9,257 bases of DNA from JBEEPE01 sp964489645 (GTDB lineage: Bacteria; Verrucomicrobiota; Verrucomicrobiia; Chthoniobacterales; Chthoniobacteraceae). Positions 1-7,077 of the stretch are shown here, piece by piece (positions within the stretch are counted from its first letter, which is position 1; every line of letters starts with the position of its first letter). The stretch covers positions 1 through 9,257 of the forward strand of contig CAZAZT010000144.1 of assembly GCA_964489645.1 (NCBI GenBank), read 5' to 3'. The notes beneath the pieces were generated by a model, which had not been told where the DNA came from, ran no database searches, and saw only the letters and a program-made list of their open reading frames with translations. The position numbers were made by a program, and so were the translations under genes.

Positions 1-188
1 GGGAGCGAGAAAGCGTTTACACGCGCAGTTCGGGCCAGGGAAGGTTGTGCGGTGAGGGGGGGGCGGACCATCCCAACGCGGGTGGGGAGAACTATGGAAC
101 CAATGCTTCGCAACTTCTTCGGCGGACTTCTTCCATCCAGAGGGCCGGGGAAAGAAAGATTCGGGCGATGATGGCGGCTTGTTGCACT
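1..188. other. Left-edge region without a supportable gene
   Basis: This stretch is GC-rich and lies downstream of the minus-strand nuclease-like gene. Two short frames are visible. On the plus strand, an ATG at 94 preceded by a purine-rich GGGGAGA begins a 25-codon frame ending at 171. On the minus strand, a GTG at 187 begins a 31-codon frame ending at 92. Neither resembles a family I know, and both could be chance. No hairpin followed by a T-run is seen after the stop at 189, so there is no evident intrinsic terminator. It could be the debris of an older gene or the edge of one that lies outside the window. Confidence 0.4.
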
Positions 189-938
189 TTAATCGACTAT
201 TACATGCTGAAAATCAGCTAACTGAGGGAGGCTTATTCTGAGTCTATTTACGATAAAGTCCGTGAGCTCTTTTTGAGCTATTATGTTGTCAATGCTGTCA
301 TTCCATAAATAAGTGCTTTGATGAAGTCGCACAATCAAAGGCGGGTGCGTTTGTAGCCAAGCTCCAGCAATATTGCCCCTGCCCCGTGGTGCCATTTTCT
401 CCACATGAGCAAACTTTCTTCTCAAGAAGTCCGTAAGTTTCTCATTGTCGAAGGCTTTTGGGTATGCTTTGGCCGCTATGTAAGCCAAGACCACAGCGGC
501 TTTGTCTCGATTCAGGCAAAGGTCAGTAACAGTCCCGATTTGATTCATGCTTTTGCATGAATCGAAGTTGTACGGGGGCAAACGAGAAAACACCTTGTGT
601 TCGCTCAATATTAAAAGTTCAGTGCAGCGATTTTTGGCTAGCAAATCCTCTTCAAGCCGTTTTTTAGACATAGACGCAGGTAGAGACCAAATGACTGCGA
701 TGTCGAAGAATCCGTTATGAGCAAAGTCCGCTGCTCCATTGGGTTTAAATTTAAACTCGCATCTTAGTTCGCGATAAGGGGAACGTCTGAGGTCTAAAAT
801 TAGGCAGTCGGGACTCGTTTGAATGATACCTGCTGAGTCCAAAACTGGACCGATGTAAGCAAATGGGAGCGACTCTTCTCCTAGCTTACTTGAGAAAAGA
901 TGACGGAGTGACATTTCATCTACAGGTTCAAAGTGCAT
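189..938 (-). CDS. Hypothetical protein with a candidate PD-(D/E)XK nuclease core
   Basis: A 249-residue soluble protein with no signal peptide or membrane segment. Seen: a Pro-Asp pair at residues 43-44 inside a predicted strand (SPDCLILD), then E61-F-K63 (CEFKFKP), then an F-A-H-N-G-F-F-D stretch running into the hydrophobic strand IAVIW at about 80-84. Known: this order (PD, Glu-x-Lys, then D-x-x-V-x-W) is the signature of many restriction-like PD-(D/E)XK nuclease folds, including small stand-alone proteins of unknown role. Inference: a metal-dependent DNA endonuclease or an inactive relative; no methyltransferase lies beside it. The C-terminal half (about 140-249) is mostly helical and I do not recognise it. 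The start at 938 is the only upstream ATG; M9 is an alternative and no Shine-Dalgarno precedes either. The gene is visibly AT-richer than the rest of the window and lacks its strong G-over-C bias, which suggests recent acquisition. The ORF is very likely real; the nuclease assignment is moderate to low. Confidence 0.7.
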   Translation of the reverse strand: MHFEPVDEMSLRHLFSSKLGEESLPFAYIGPVLDSAGIIQTSPDCLILDLRRSPYRELRCEFKFKPNGAADFAHNGFFDIAVIWSLPASMSKKRLEEDLLAKNRCTELLILSEHKVFSRLPPYNFDSCKSMNQIGTVTDLCLNRDKAAVVLAYIAAKAYPKAFDNEKLTDFLRRKFAHVEKMAPRGRGNIAGAWLQTHPPLIVRLHQSTYLWNDSIDNIIAQKELTDFIVNRLRISLPQLADFQHVIVD

Positions 939-1010
939 TGCTACTCGGTGGATTATGAATTTATCACAGCCATCCCACAGGAATGACGTGAGGGGTTGCT
1001 TGATGAACGC

Positions 1011-1523
1011 TTAAAAGTGTATCACGAGCCTGCGGTGCGCCAAGGGCAGATGAGTATGGGGCAGCGGGACATCCCGGCGCACCGAATCCAGCACCAGAAG
1101 AAGAGCCGTGTCGTATGGCCGCATTTTCTCCTGACCCGCCCGCTCCAGATGGGAGAGAAAGGCAGCTTCTTGAAACACGCAGTGAGGGATGAGCTTGAGT
1201 TGGTAGAGGGATGCGCCGAGGTGAGGGAGTTGATTGGCATTGGTAACGGCGTCCTCAAAAATGAGAGTCATCCTTTGACCGGAGCGTTCTACCATCCCTC
1301 AGCACTGGAATACCTCGGCAAGACGGCGATTCCGCAGGGCTTGACGGTCGAGCGGTGTTTCCTCGGTGACCTGTCGCTGCAGGCCGTCGGGACTCTCGAT
1401 GGTAAACGTGGTTGGGGTGTGAGGGATGAAGATGCTGTTTCCCAGCAGATAGTCCCGGTGGCAAACTGAGATGGTTGGCTTCTCGGGATTGCGTATGGGG
1501 GAGGGGGGCTTCGATTTTTGGGG
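1011..1523 (-). pseudogene. Broken unrecognised gene, interrupted by an in-frame UGA
   Basis: One minus-strand frame runs open for 74 codons from just after the kinase stop to a UGA at 1299-1301, then continues in the same frame for 95 codons to a UAA at 1011. Codon choice on both sides of the UGA looks natural (many CTC, CTG, GTG, GCC), and the peptide alternates hydrophobic and polar segments, for example LIPHCVFQEAAFLSHLE and RPYDTALLLVLDSVRR. The upper part has no ATG or GTG start and no Shine-Dalgarno. The ATG at 1295 sits directly against the only GAGGG, too close for a normal ribosome site. I infer the remnant of a longer gene that lost its 5' end and gained a stop. Alternatively, 1011-1298 may be a live small gene of 94 residues. 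I do not recognise the family. The antiparallel plus-strand frame (996-1469) reads less like protein. The true upstream limit of homology is unknown; 1523 is simply where the frame opens. Confidence 0.45.
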
Positions 1524-4500
1524 TCAGTGGGCTTTGAGGGCGGCGGGTTCCCAGACGGAAATGTTGGGGGAGGCGTTGAGCAGGACTTGGGTGCCGTCTT
1601 CCGAGAGCTTCATGCCTGAAAAGGCCTGCTTCGGGTTCCAGATCTCTTCCAGCACTTTGCCCGTCTCAGCGTGGATGATCTTGACGCGCCGATCGTCCCC
1701 TTGAGTGATCAGTACGGGCTTCGAGGGGTGCCAGATCACCCGCCGAACGCGGCTTTCGTGGGCCAAGAACTCGCGCTCAACCGCGAGGGAGTCTGAGTGC
1801 CGAATCCTCACTCGGCGATCTGTCCCGGATTCCGCAACCCATTTTCCATCGGGCGAAGCCGAGAGGCTGGATGCAGAACTCGCGTGCTCAAGTTTCACGA
1901 TTTTCCCAGACGGAAGTTCGATGCACGCGATCACATCGTGCCATCCATCATCGTCGTCTTCATCGGGATCGAACACCGACATGATCTGGACAATCTGCGA
2001 GGGGGAGGTCCAGGCCGCGAGCGACGCGATGCGTTCGGGAGAGTCTCCCTCGTAGCGGAGCTTTTCCGACTGGATCACGCTCTCGATCTGGTGTGATTCG
2101 AGGTCCAGAAGGGATTGTCCGGTCCATAAGTGTTTGCCGTCGGCGCTTGGGATCAGCGCCTTCGGCCACCAGCCGGGCATGTCACAGATGGATCGCTTGT
2201 CCTCGACGGCGAGTCCGTCCTTCATCTTGTAGCGGACGATGAGCGTCTTTGGACGTTGCGCGGTCTCTTGGATGACGGTGAGTTCGGAGCCCTCTGCGTT
2301 GCTATGGAGGAAAGTCCTGCGCGCCGGATCGTTCGAGAAGTCTTTTAGGGGAGATTCCTTTGGGGTTTTGTCCGAGGCTCCGGATTCGGTTCGGAGAAAG
2401 AGTTGTTTGTCGCGGGAGTGGAGGTAGGTGCTTGAGGTTTCGGTGTTTGACGACACCACGCCGCTGAGGGTCAGTGGCGGCTTCTGCGTTGCGTTCGGGA
2501 GCGTGGGGGCTTCCCCAAGTCGGATGATATGAAGATCCGTATCTTTGACGGCGCAGAGTTGGTCTGAGAGCGGGTGCGGGATGATTTGCCAGATGCCTTG
2601 GCGGCCGCTGAGGAGCGGATAACCCAGCTCGGGTTTTCCCTCCCGATCCCAGCTTTCGAGCGCGGATGATTGTCGAGAGATGCGGCGGACGGTCCAGAGG
2701 TAGCCGCGGCGATCCACGGTGAGGGACTGGAGTTGGCTTGCTTCAGATCCGATGGGGAGGGAGAGGAGCGGGGAGCCGTCTTTGGCTGAGACCGATCGGA
2801 TGACGTTGTTCGATTTCAGGGTGAACGTTCTTTCCCAATCCAGATCGGCGCTGAAGAGCAGTCGGTTGGAGAGGTTGGTCGGGAACAAGGATTGATCCGC
2901 GAGGTGGGTGATTTTTCCTGAATCGATGTCCATTTCGCGAACTCCTTCGCGGTCGGTGAGGGCCATGATCGAGTTTTTGTTGGAGAACTCGACGTAGGAA
3001 AGGTTGGGGTGGGTGTTCGACCATTTGAGTTCTCCGTTGGCTGTGTTGAACAGCTGGACGGCGAAGTCATTGGTGTCGCGTAATTTTTGCGAGGAGGAGA
3101 TGACGATGAGCGTTCCGTTCTTGTTCAGGCTGAGGCCGAATCGAGATCCTGCGAACGGGCCGATGGTGAAGGGTACGGCGAACTGAGACGTCGGTTTTTT
3201 GGGGTCCGGATTCTCTGCAGGGAAGATGAGGATTTCCGTGGCATTCACGCCCGGTTTGGATGAGGTTTTCGCAAGAGCAATGATTTTCCCATCCTTACTG
3301 ATCGTGAAGCCGACGGCGCCGCGATTGGCGGCTTTGGATTCGAGGATGGGAGTTGTCGCGCCGGTTTCCGCGTCGATCTCTGAGAGGAGGCCATCGGATT
3401 GGAGCGCGATGAAGATGTTGGGTCGGGAGGGATGGGCTTGGACGGAGGTCCATTTTGTGGAGGGTTTGGATTCAGCGCTGACTTTGTGGGGATGGAGGCG
3501 TTGCCAGAGGTAATCCCAGATGGGGGTGCGGAGTTTTTTAGGAACTTTTTCGAGCAGGTCTTCCATCTGTTCTCCATCGAGTCGTTCGTCGGCGACTTCT
3601 GCGAGAGCGATGACCGCATTGGCGCTGGATTGTTGAGCGAGCGCGTGTTGAGCAACTGCGCGTCGTTCGCTTGCTGCGAGCCGGAGGGTGAAGGTCACCC
3701 CGCCGGTGAGGAGGAGCGCAGCGAGTGCGGATATCGCCTTGTGGCGTTTGATGAGGAGGGCGGTTTTTCGGAGCAAACCGGCTTGCTCGGCTTGTGTGGC
3801 AAATCCGCTCAGATAGGCGTCGATGTCCGCTGCGAGCGCTTGCACCGAGGGGTATCGATCCTCCGGGGCGAAGGCGAGGGCTTTCATGGTGACGGCTCGG
3901 AGGGGCTCGGGGATAGATCTGTCCAGCCCTGGGGCTGATTTTCGAGAAACGACGCTTTTTGATCGGCGCGTTGTCAGGGAGCTGATCCGTCCGCTTTTGA
4001 CATTTCCGAGGACTTCATCGAGGGAGGAGCCTTCGATGGGGGGGCGTAAGGCGAGCAACGCGAAGAGGATTCCTCCGAGAGAGTAGATGTCGCTACGTTC
4101 GTCGAGATCGGCGACCCTCCCTTCAGCCTGTTCTGGAGCCATGTACTGCGGGGTGCCGATGACATCGCCTTCGAGGGTCATCCCGATATCGAGTGCGGAA
4201 TGGTCGGCGTTGGGGTTTGTGTTGCGTGATTGGGATCGCAGTTCGGGGGCGCCGATGCGTTTGGCGAGGCCCCAGTCCATGACGAGGACCTCGCCATATT
4301 CGCCGACCATGATGTTATCGGGCTTGAGGTCACGGTGGATGAATCCTTGGTCGTGTGCAAAAGAGAGTGCGTCACAGGCCTTTCGGAAGACGTCGAGGCG
4401 TTTTGTCAGGGGGTAGTTCGATGGGGTTGTGGCGGTTTCGGATTTCAGGGAGTCGATGACGGATTGGAGAGTGCGGCCCTTGATGAGCTTCATGCTGTAG

Positions 4501-5306
4501 AAGGGGGCGCCGTTGATGTCGGTGCCGAAGCCGTGGATGGGGACGATGTTTGGGTGGGCCAAGGCGGCAAGCACTTCGGCTTCCTGCTTGAATCGGGGGT
4601 CGCCGTCATTGTGGGCGAGCGAGGAGATTTTCAGGGCGACCGACCGACCGAGCAGCGGATCGACGCCTTCGTAGATGACGCCCATGCCGCCTCGAGCGAT
4701 TTCGCGAGCAACGCGATAATCGTTGTTCACGGAGAGGGTGATGTTTTCGGTGCTGCGTTTTGCGGAGGGGACAAGCGGCACGAGGCCCTTGGCTGATGAG
4801 GATTGGACGATGGTCGGGGCGGAGGGGGAGAGGGCTGATGAGGAGGGGGATGTGACGGATTTTTTTGCGGCGGGGATGGTGATGGCGATGTCGGACAACG
4901 AGGCAGGTTTTCGGTCCGCTGGGGGCGAAGTGGTGATGGGCGGTCTGGAGGGCAACCGTGAGGCAGGGATGGTGATTGCGATATCAGATGTTGGATGAGG
5001 CGTTTGCGGGCAGCGGAATGTCAGGGTGAGGTGACCGAGGGAGAGGGTTGTCGGGAGGGGGATGGGAGTTTCGAGTGTGACAGGCTGGGTTTGGATGAGG
5101 GGGTGAGGAGTCTGCGGGATCTTGAGGAAAGCGATGGTTTGGTTGGAGATGCGGAAGCGGAGTTCAGCGAGTTCGTGGGGGAGGGTGGCGAGGTTGGGAA
5201 GTTCTTGGCTGATGGAAGCGAGGGAATGTTCGCCGTTTTGGAGGGGGATGTCCGCGAGAAGGGCATCGGCGTGGCGGATTTCGAGGGACCAAGGGGCTTC
5301 TTTCAT
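1524..5306 (-). CDS. Membrane Ser/Thr protein kinase with C-terminal WD40/PQQ-like propeller
   Basis: A 1260-residue transmembrane Hanks-type kinase. Seen in order: residues about 5-100, a beta-rich region resembling a degenerate FHA domain; 105-190, a Ser/Pro/Thr-rich linker with two SDIAITIPA repeats; 197 to about 500, the kinase domain with glycine loop ARGGMG (204-209), VALK lysine K226, helix-C glutamate E242, catalytic HRDLKPDN (324-331), DWG in place of DFG (344-346), GTPQYMAPEQ (384-393) and DERSDIYSLG (402-411). One hydrophobic helix follows at about 524-545, then an Ala/Gln-rich segment and a propeller to the end, with clear WD-type repeats at about 1142-1182 and 1183-1225. All catalytic residues are present, so it should be active. 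Inference: kinase in the cytoplasm, propeller outside as sensor or scaffold. I chose ATG 5306 because the in-frame extension to 5585 is Pro/Ser/Arg-rich low-complexity sequence that would cross the divergent purF start. No Shine-Dalgarno is visible. Substrate and signal cannot be told. Confidence 0.93.
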   Translation of the reverse strand: MKEAPWSLEIRHADALLADIPLQNGEHSLASISQELPNLATLPHELAELRFRISNQTIAFLKIPQTPHPLIQTQPVTLETPIPLPTTLSLGHLTLTFRCPQTPHPTSDIAITIPASRLPSRPPITTSPPADRKPASLSDIAITIPAAKKSVTSPSSSALSPSAPTIVQSSSAKGLVPLVPSAKRSTENITLSVNNDYRVAREIARGGMGVIYEGVDPLLGRSVALKISSLAHNDGDPRFKQEAEVLAALAHPNIVPIHGFGTDINGAPFYSMKLIKGRTLQSVIDSLKSETATTPSNYPLTKRLDVFRKACDALSFAHDQGFIHRDLKPDNIMVGEYGEVLVMDWGLAKRIGAPELRSQSRNTNPNADHSALDIGMTLEGDVIGTPQYMAPEQAEGRVADLDERSDIYSLGGILFALLALRPPIEGSSLDEVLGNVKSGRISSLTTRRSKSVVSRKSAPGLDRSIPEPLRAVTMKALAFAPEDRYPSVQALAADIDAYLSGFATQAEQAGLLRKTALLIKRHKAISALAALLLTGGVTFTLRLAASERRAVAQHALAQQSSANAVIALAEVADERLDGEQMEDLLEKVPKKLRTPIWDYLWQRLHPHKVSAESKPSTKWTSVQAHPSRPNIFIALQSDGLLSEIDAETGATTPILESKAANRGAVGFTISKDGKIIALAKTSSKPGVNATEILIFPAENPDPKKPTSQFAVPFTIGPFAGSRFGLSLNKNGTLIVISSSQKLRDTNDFAVQLFNTANGELKWSNTHPNLSYVEFSNKNSIMALTDREGVREMDIDSGKITHLADQSLFPTNLSNRLLFSADLDWERTFTLKSNNVIRSVSAKDGSPLLSLPIGSEASQLQSLTVDRRGYLWTVRRISRQSSALESWDREGKPELGYPLLSGRQGIWQIIPHPLSDQLCAVKDTDLHIIRLGEAPTLPNATQKPPLTLSGVVSSNTETSSTYLHSRDKQLFLRTESGASDKTPKESPLKDFSNDPARRTFLHSNAEGSELTVIQETAQRPKTLIVRYKMKDGLAVEDKRSICDMPGWWPKALIPSADGKHLWTGQSLLDLESHQIESVIQSEKLRYEGDSPERIASLAAWTSPSQIVQIMSVFDPDEDDDDGWHDVIACIELPSGKIVKLEHASSASSLSASPDGKWVAESGTDRRVRIRHSDSLAVEREFLAHESRVRRVIWHPSKPVLITQGDDRRVKIIHAETGKVLEEIWNPKQAFSGMKLSEDGTQVLLNASPNISVWEPAALKAH
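4869..4895 (-). repeat. Nine-residue repeat, copy 2, in kinase linker
   Basis: This encodes the same S-D-I-A-I-T-I-P-A peptide as the copy at 4962-4988 (kinase residues 138-146), followed by Ala-Lys-Lys here where copy 1 is followed by Ser-Arg. It differs from copy 1 at third codon positions such as GAC/GAT and GCC/GCA. It lies in the Ser/Pro-rich stretch before the kinase domain. Confidence 0.75.
4962..4988 (-). repeat. Nine-residue repeat, copy 1, in kinase linker
   Basis: This encodes S-D-I-A-I-T-I-P-A (kinase residues 107-115). The identical peptide recurs 31 residues later, with several different synonymous codons. Peptide conserved while codons drift suggests a constrained motif, not a recent slippage duplication. 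The role is unknown; it could be a short binding or phosphorylation-site motif in a flexible linker. Confidence 0.75.
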
Positions 5307-5575
5307 GGGGTGGAGAGGGGGAGAGTCCAGAGTGAAGGGGCTGTTTTTGCGAGAAAAACAGTTGTGGCTTTGGGGGTTGTCGTTTGGGTGGGACGTGGAG
5401 GTGTGGGGGCTGGTGGGGCGAGTGGTTTTTGAGGGGAGGGGGCGTGAGGGGCTGGCGGGACGGGCGATCTCGGGGAATCTTGGGTGGTTGATGGCTCGAT
5501 GGCTTGATTCCGTGGGGTGAATCCCTAGGTTTTGATCGTTCTTCCCTCCATTTAGCGCCCCGAACTTTTTCCCGA
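5307..5575. promoter_or_regulatory. Divergent intergenic region between kinase gene and purF
   Basis: About 269 bases separate the chosen starts of the leftward kinase gene and rightward purF, so promoters for both must lie here or inside the kinase 5' end. The plus strand is extremely G-rich. I can support an inverted repeat at 5341-5361 and a G-quadruplex motif at 5433-5459. A weak TTGATT (5504-5509) and TAGGTT (5526-5531) pair, 16 bases apart, points toward purF but matches consensus poorly. No PurR-type palindrome or purine riboswitch fold was recognised. Both genes have open in-frame extensions here (purF to a TTG at 5504, the kinase to 5585), which I read as non-coding frames left open by the skewed base composition. 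Confidence 0.5.
5341..5361. repeat. Perfect 8-bp inverted repeat (CTGTTTTT, 5-base spacer)
   Basis: CTGTTTTT at 5341-5348 and its exact complement AAAAACAG at 5354-5361 flank a GCGAG spacer. It lies 34 bases upstream of the chosen kinase ATG and about 215 bases upstream of purF. It may be a dimeric repressor site, or a leader hairpin in the kinase mRNA. The stem is AT-rich and has no GC-rich core, so a classical terminator is unlikely. If the kinase began further upstream, this would be coding sequence and the symmetry could be chance. Confidence 0.45.
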
Positions 5576-7060
5576 GTGAATCCACCCGAAATTAACAGAC
5601 ATAGGCCCGCTCACGAGTGCGGGGTTTTTGCGGTCTTCGGCCATCCGAACGCGGCAGTGCTTACGTACTACGGGTTGTTTGCCTTACAGCATCGAGGTCA
5701 GGAGAGTGCGGGGATTGTGACGGCGGAGGGGCCGAACATGCCATTCAAGAGGCACGTTGCGATGGGGTTGGTGTCACAGGTGTTTGGGGAGGGCGATTTG
5801 GCGCGTTTGACGGGGAGTCGGGCGATTGGGCATGTTCGGTATTCGACGACGGGTTCGAGCAATTTGACGAATGCGCAACCGTTTGTGGTGAACACGGCGA
5901 GGGGGCAGATCGCGATTGGCCACAACGGCAACTTGGTGAATGCGGCGATCTTGCGTGAGGATTTGGAGGAAGAGGGATCGATTTTTCAGACCACGGTGGA
6001 TTCGGAGGTGATCCTGCATTTGTTGGCGCGGCACTCGACGGAGGCGGGCAGCGTTTTTTCGACGTTGCGACAGGTTCAGGGGGCGTTCTCGTTGGTGATG
6101 ATGAGCGAGCGGGAGGTGATTGGGGTGCGCGATCCGTTCGGGTTCCGTCCGTTGTCGCTGGGGCGTATTGACGGAGGGTGGGTATTGTCGAGTGAGACGT
6201 GTGCGTTTGACCTGATCAAGGCGGAGTTCGTGCGCGAGGTTGAGCCTGGGGAGGTGGTGATCATTGACGAGAACGGGATCCGTTCGGAGTGGCCTTTCAA
6301 GGAGGAGCGGAAAGCGTTTTGCGTTTTCGAGTACGTGTATTTTGCGCGAGCGGACTCGAACTTGGACGGGATGAATGTGGCGCGCGCTCGGGTGGAGATG
6401 GGGCGCGAGCTTGCTCGGTTGCATCCTGTGGATGCGGACGTGGTGATACCGGTGCCGGACTCGGGGGTTTATGCGGCTTTAGGCTATGCGGAGGAGTCTG
6501 GGGTGCGGTACACGCACGGCTTTGTCAGGAACCACTATATTGGGCGAACATTTTTGCAACCTGCTCAGGCGACGCGTGATTTCAATGTGCGAGTGAAGTT
6601 GAACCTGATCCGGGAGGCGGTTGAGGGGAAGCGGGTGGTGGTGGTGGACGATTCGATTGTGCGCGGGACCACGGCTCGGGCGCGGGTGGTGAGTTTGCGG
6701 GAGGCTGGGGCGAAGGAGGTGCATGTCCGGATTTCGTGTCCGCCGCATCGGCATTCTTGTCATTATGGGATCGATTTTCCGGATCCTGAGAAGTTGTTGG
6801 CCAATCAGTTGAGTCCAGAGGGGATTTGCGAGTATTTGGGGGCGGATTCGTTGGGGTACTTGGATGTTCCCTCGATGGTTCGTGCGACGGGGCAACCGTT
6901 CAGCGATTTTTGTTTGGCGTGTTTTAACGGGGAGTACCCGGTGCCGGTGGACCCGAACATTGACAAGCACGTGATGGAGCGGCGGGGACGTCGCGTGAAC
7001 CTGCTTGGTGGGGTTGAAGTGACTCCTGCGTTGTTTCCGAAGGCAGGGGCGAAGGTTTGA
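5576..7060 (+). CDS. purF: Amidophosphoribosyltransferase (glutamine PRPP amidotransferase)
   Basis: This enzyme catalyses the committed first step of de novo purine synthesis: PRPP plus glutamine gives 5-phosphoribosylamine, glutamate and pyrophosphate, in the cytoplasm. Seen: an N-terminal nucleophile domain beginning at C15 (ECGVFAVFGH), with R88, N117-G118 and D142 as expected for the glutaminase site. The phosphoribosyltransferase domain carries the PRPP loop VVVVDDSIVRGTT at 354-366. Four cysteines (C249, C395, C446, C449, the last two in FCLACF) match the [4Fe-4S] ligands of the Bacillus-type enzyme. I chose the GTG at 5576 because it leaves a 14-residue propeptide before C15, close to the 11-residue cleaved propeptide of B. 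subtilis PurF; a TTG at 5504 is the only longer option. At 494 residues the length is normal. It lies 17 bases upstream of purM. No Shine-Dalgarno is obvious, so the exact start is less certain than the identity. Confidence 0.96.
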   Translation: MNPPEINRHRPAHECGVFAVFGHPNAAVLTYYGLFALQHRGQESAGIVTAEGPNMPFKRHVAMGLVSQVFGEGDLARLTGSRAIGHVRYSTTGSSNLTNAQPFVVNTARGQIAIGHNGNLVNAAILREDLEEEGSIFQTTVDSEVILHLLARHSTEAGSVFSTLRQVQGAFSLVMMSEREVIGVRDPFGFRPLSLGRIDGGWVLSSETCAFDLIKAEFVREVEPGEVVIIDENGIRSEWPFKEERKAFCVFEYVYFARADSNLDGMNVARARVEMGRELARLHPVDADVVIPVPDSGVYAALGYAEESGVRYTHGFVRNHYIGRTFLQPAQATRDFNVRVKLNLIREAVEGKRVVVVDDSIVRGTTARARVVSLREAGAKEVHVRISCPPHRHSCHYGIDFPDPEKLLANQLSPEGICEYLGADSLGYLDVPSMVRATGQPFSDFCLACFNGEYPVPVDPNIDKHVMERRGRRVNLLGGVEVTPALFPKAGAKV

Positions 7061-7077
7061 TTGGATAGCTGAAGTTT

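Noticed and set aside
1299..1301. In-frame UGA as a possible selenocysteine codon (Cys-UGA-Gly context)
   Set aside because: I saw no SECIS-like hairpin just downstream, and the frame also lacks a start codon. A broken gene is the simpler reading.
996..1469. A 157-residue plus-strand open frame
   Set aside because: It lies exactly antiparallel to the broken minus-strand gene, whose codon choice and hydrophobic pattern look more natural. The plus frame reads like a shadow, with no recognisable domain.
4087..5520. Several long plus-strand open frames opposite the kinase gene, rich in Gly, Glu and Val
   Set aside because: They overlap an unmistakable kinase domain on the other strand, and their composition is what the G-rich strand would give in any frame.
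5504..5531. TTGATT and TAGGTT, 16 bases apart, as a purF sigma-70 promoter
   Set aside because: The -10 matches consensus at only three of six bases, and such pairs occur often by chance, so I do not list it as a promoter.
5504..5575. 24-residue upstream extension of purF to a TTG
   Set aside because: The added residues have no family counterpart; the GTG at 5576 gives a propeptide of normal size before the nucleophile cysteine.
5307..5585. 93-residue N-terminal extension of the kinase to a GTG at 5585
   Set aside because: The extension is low-complexity Pro/Ser/Arg/His sequence, would cross the divergent purF start, and is explained by the C-rich bias of that strand. The first domain-like sequence starts at Met 5306.
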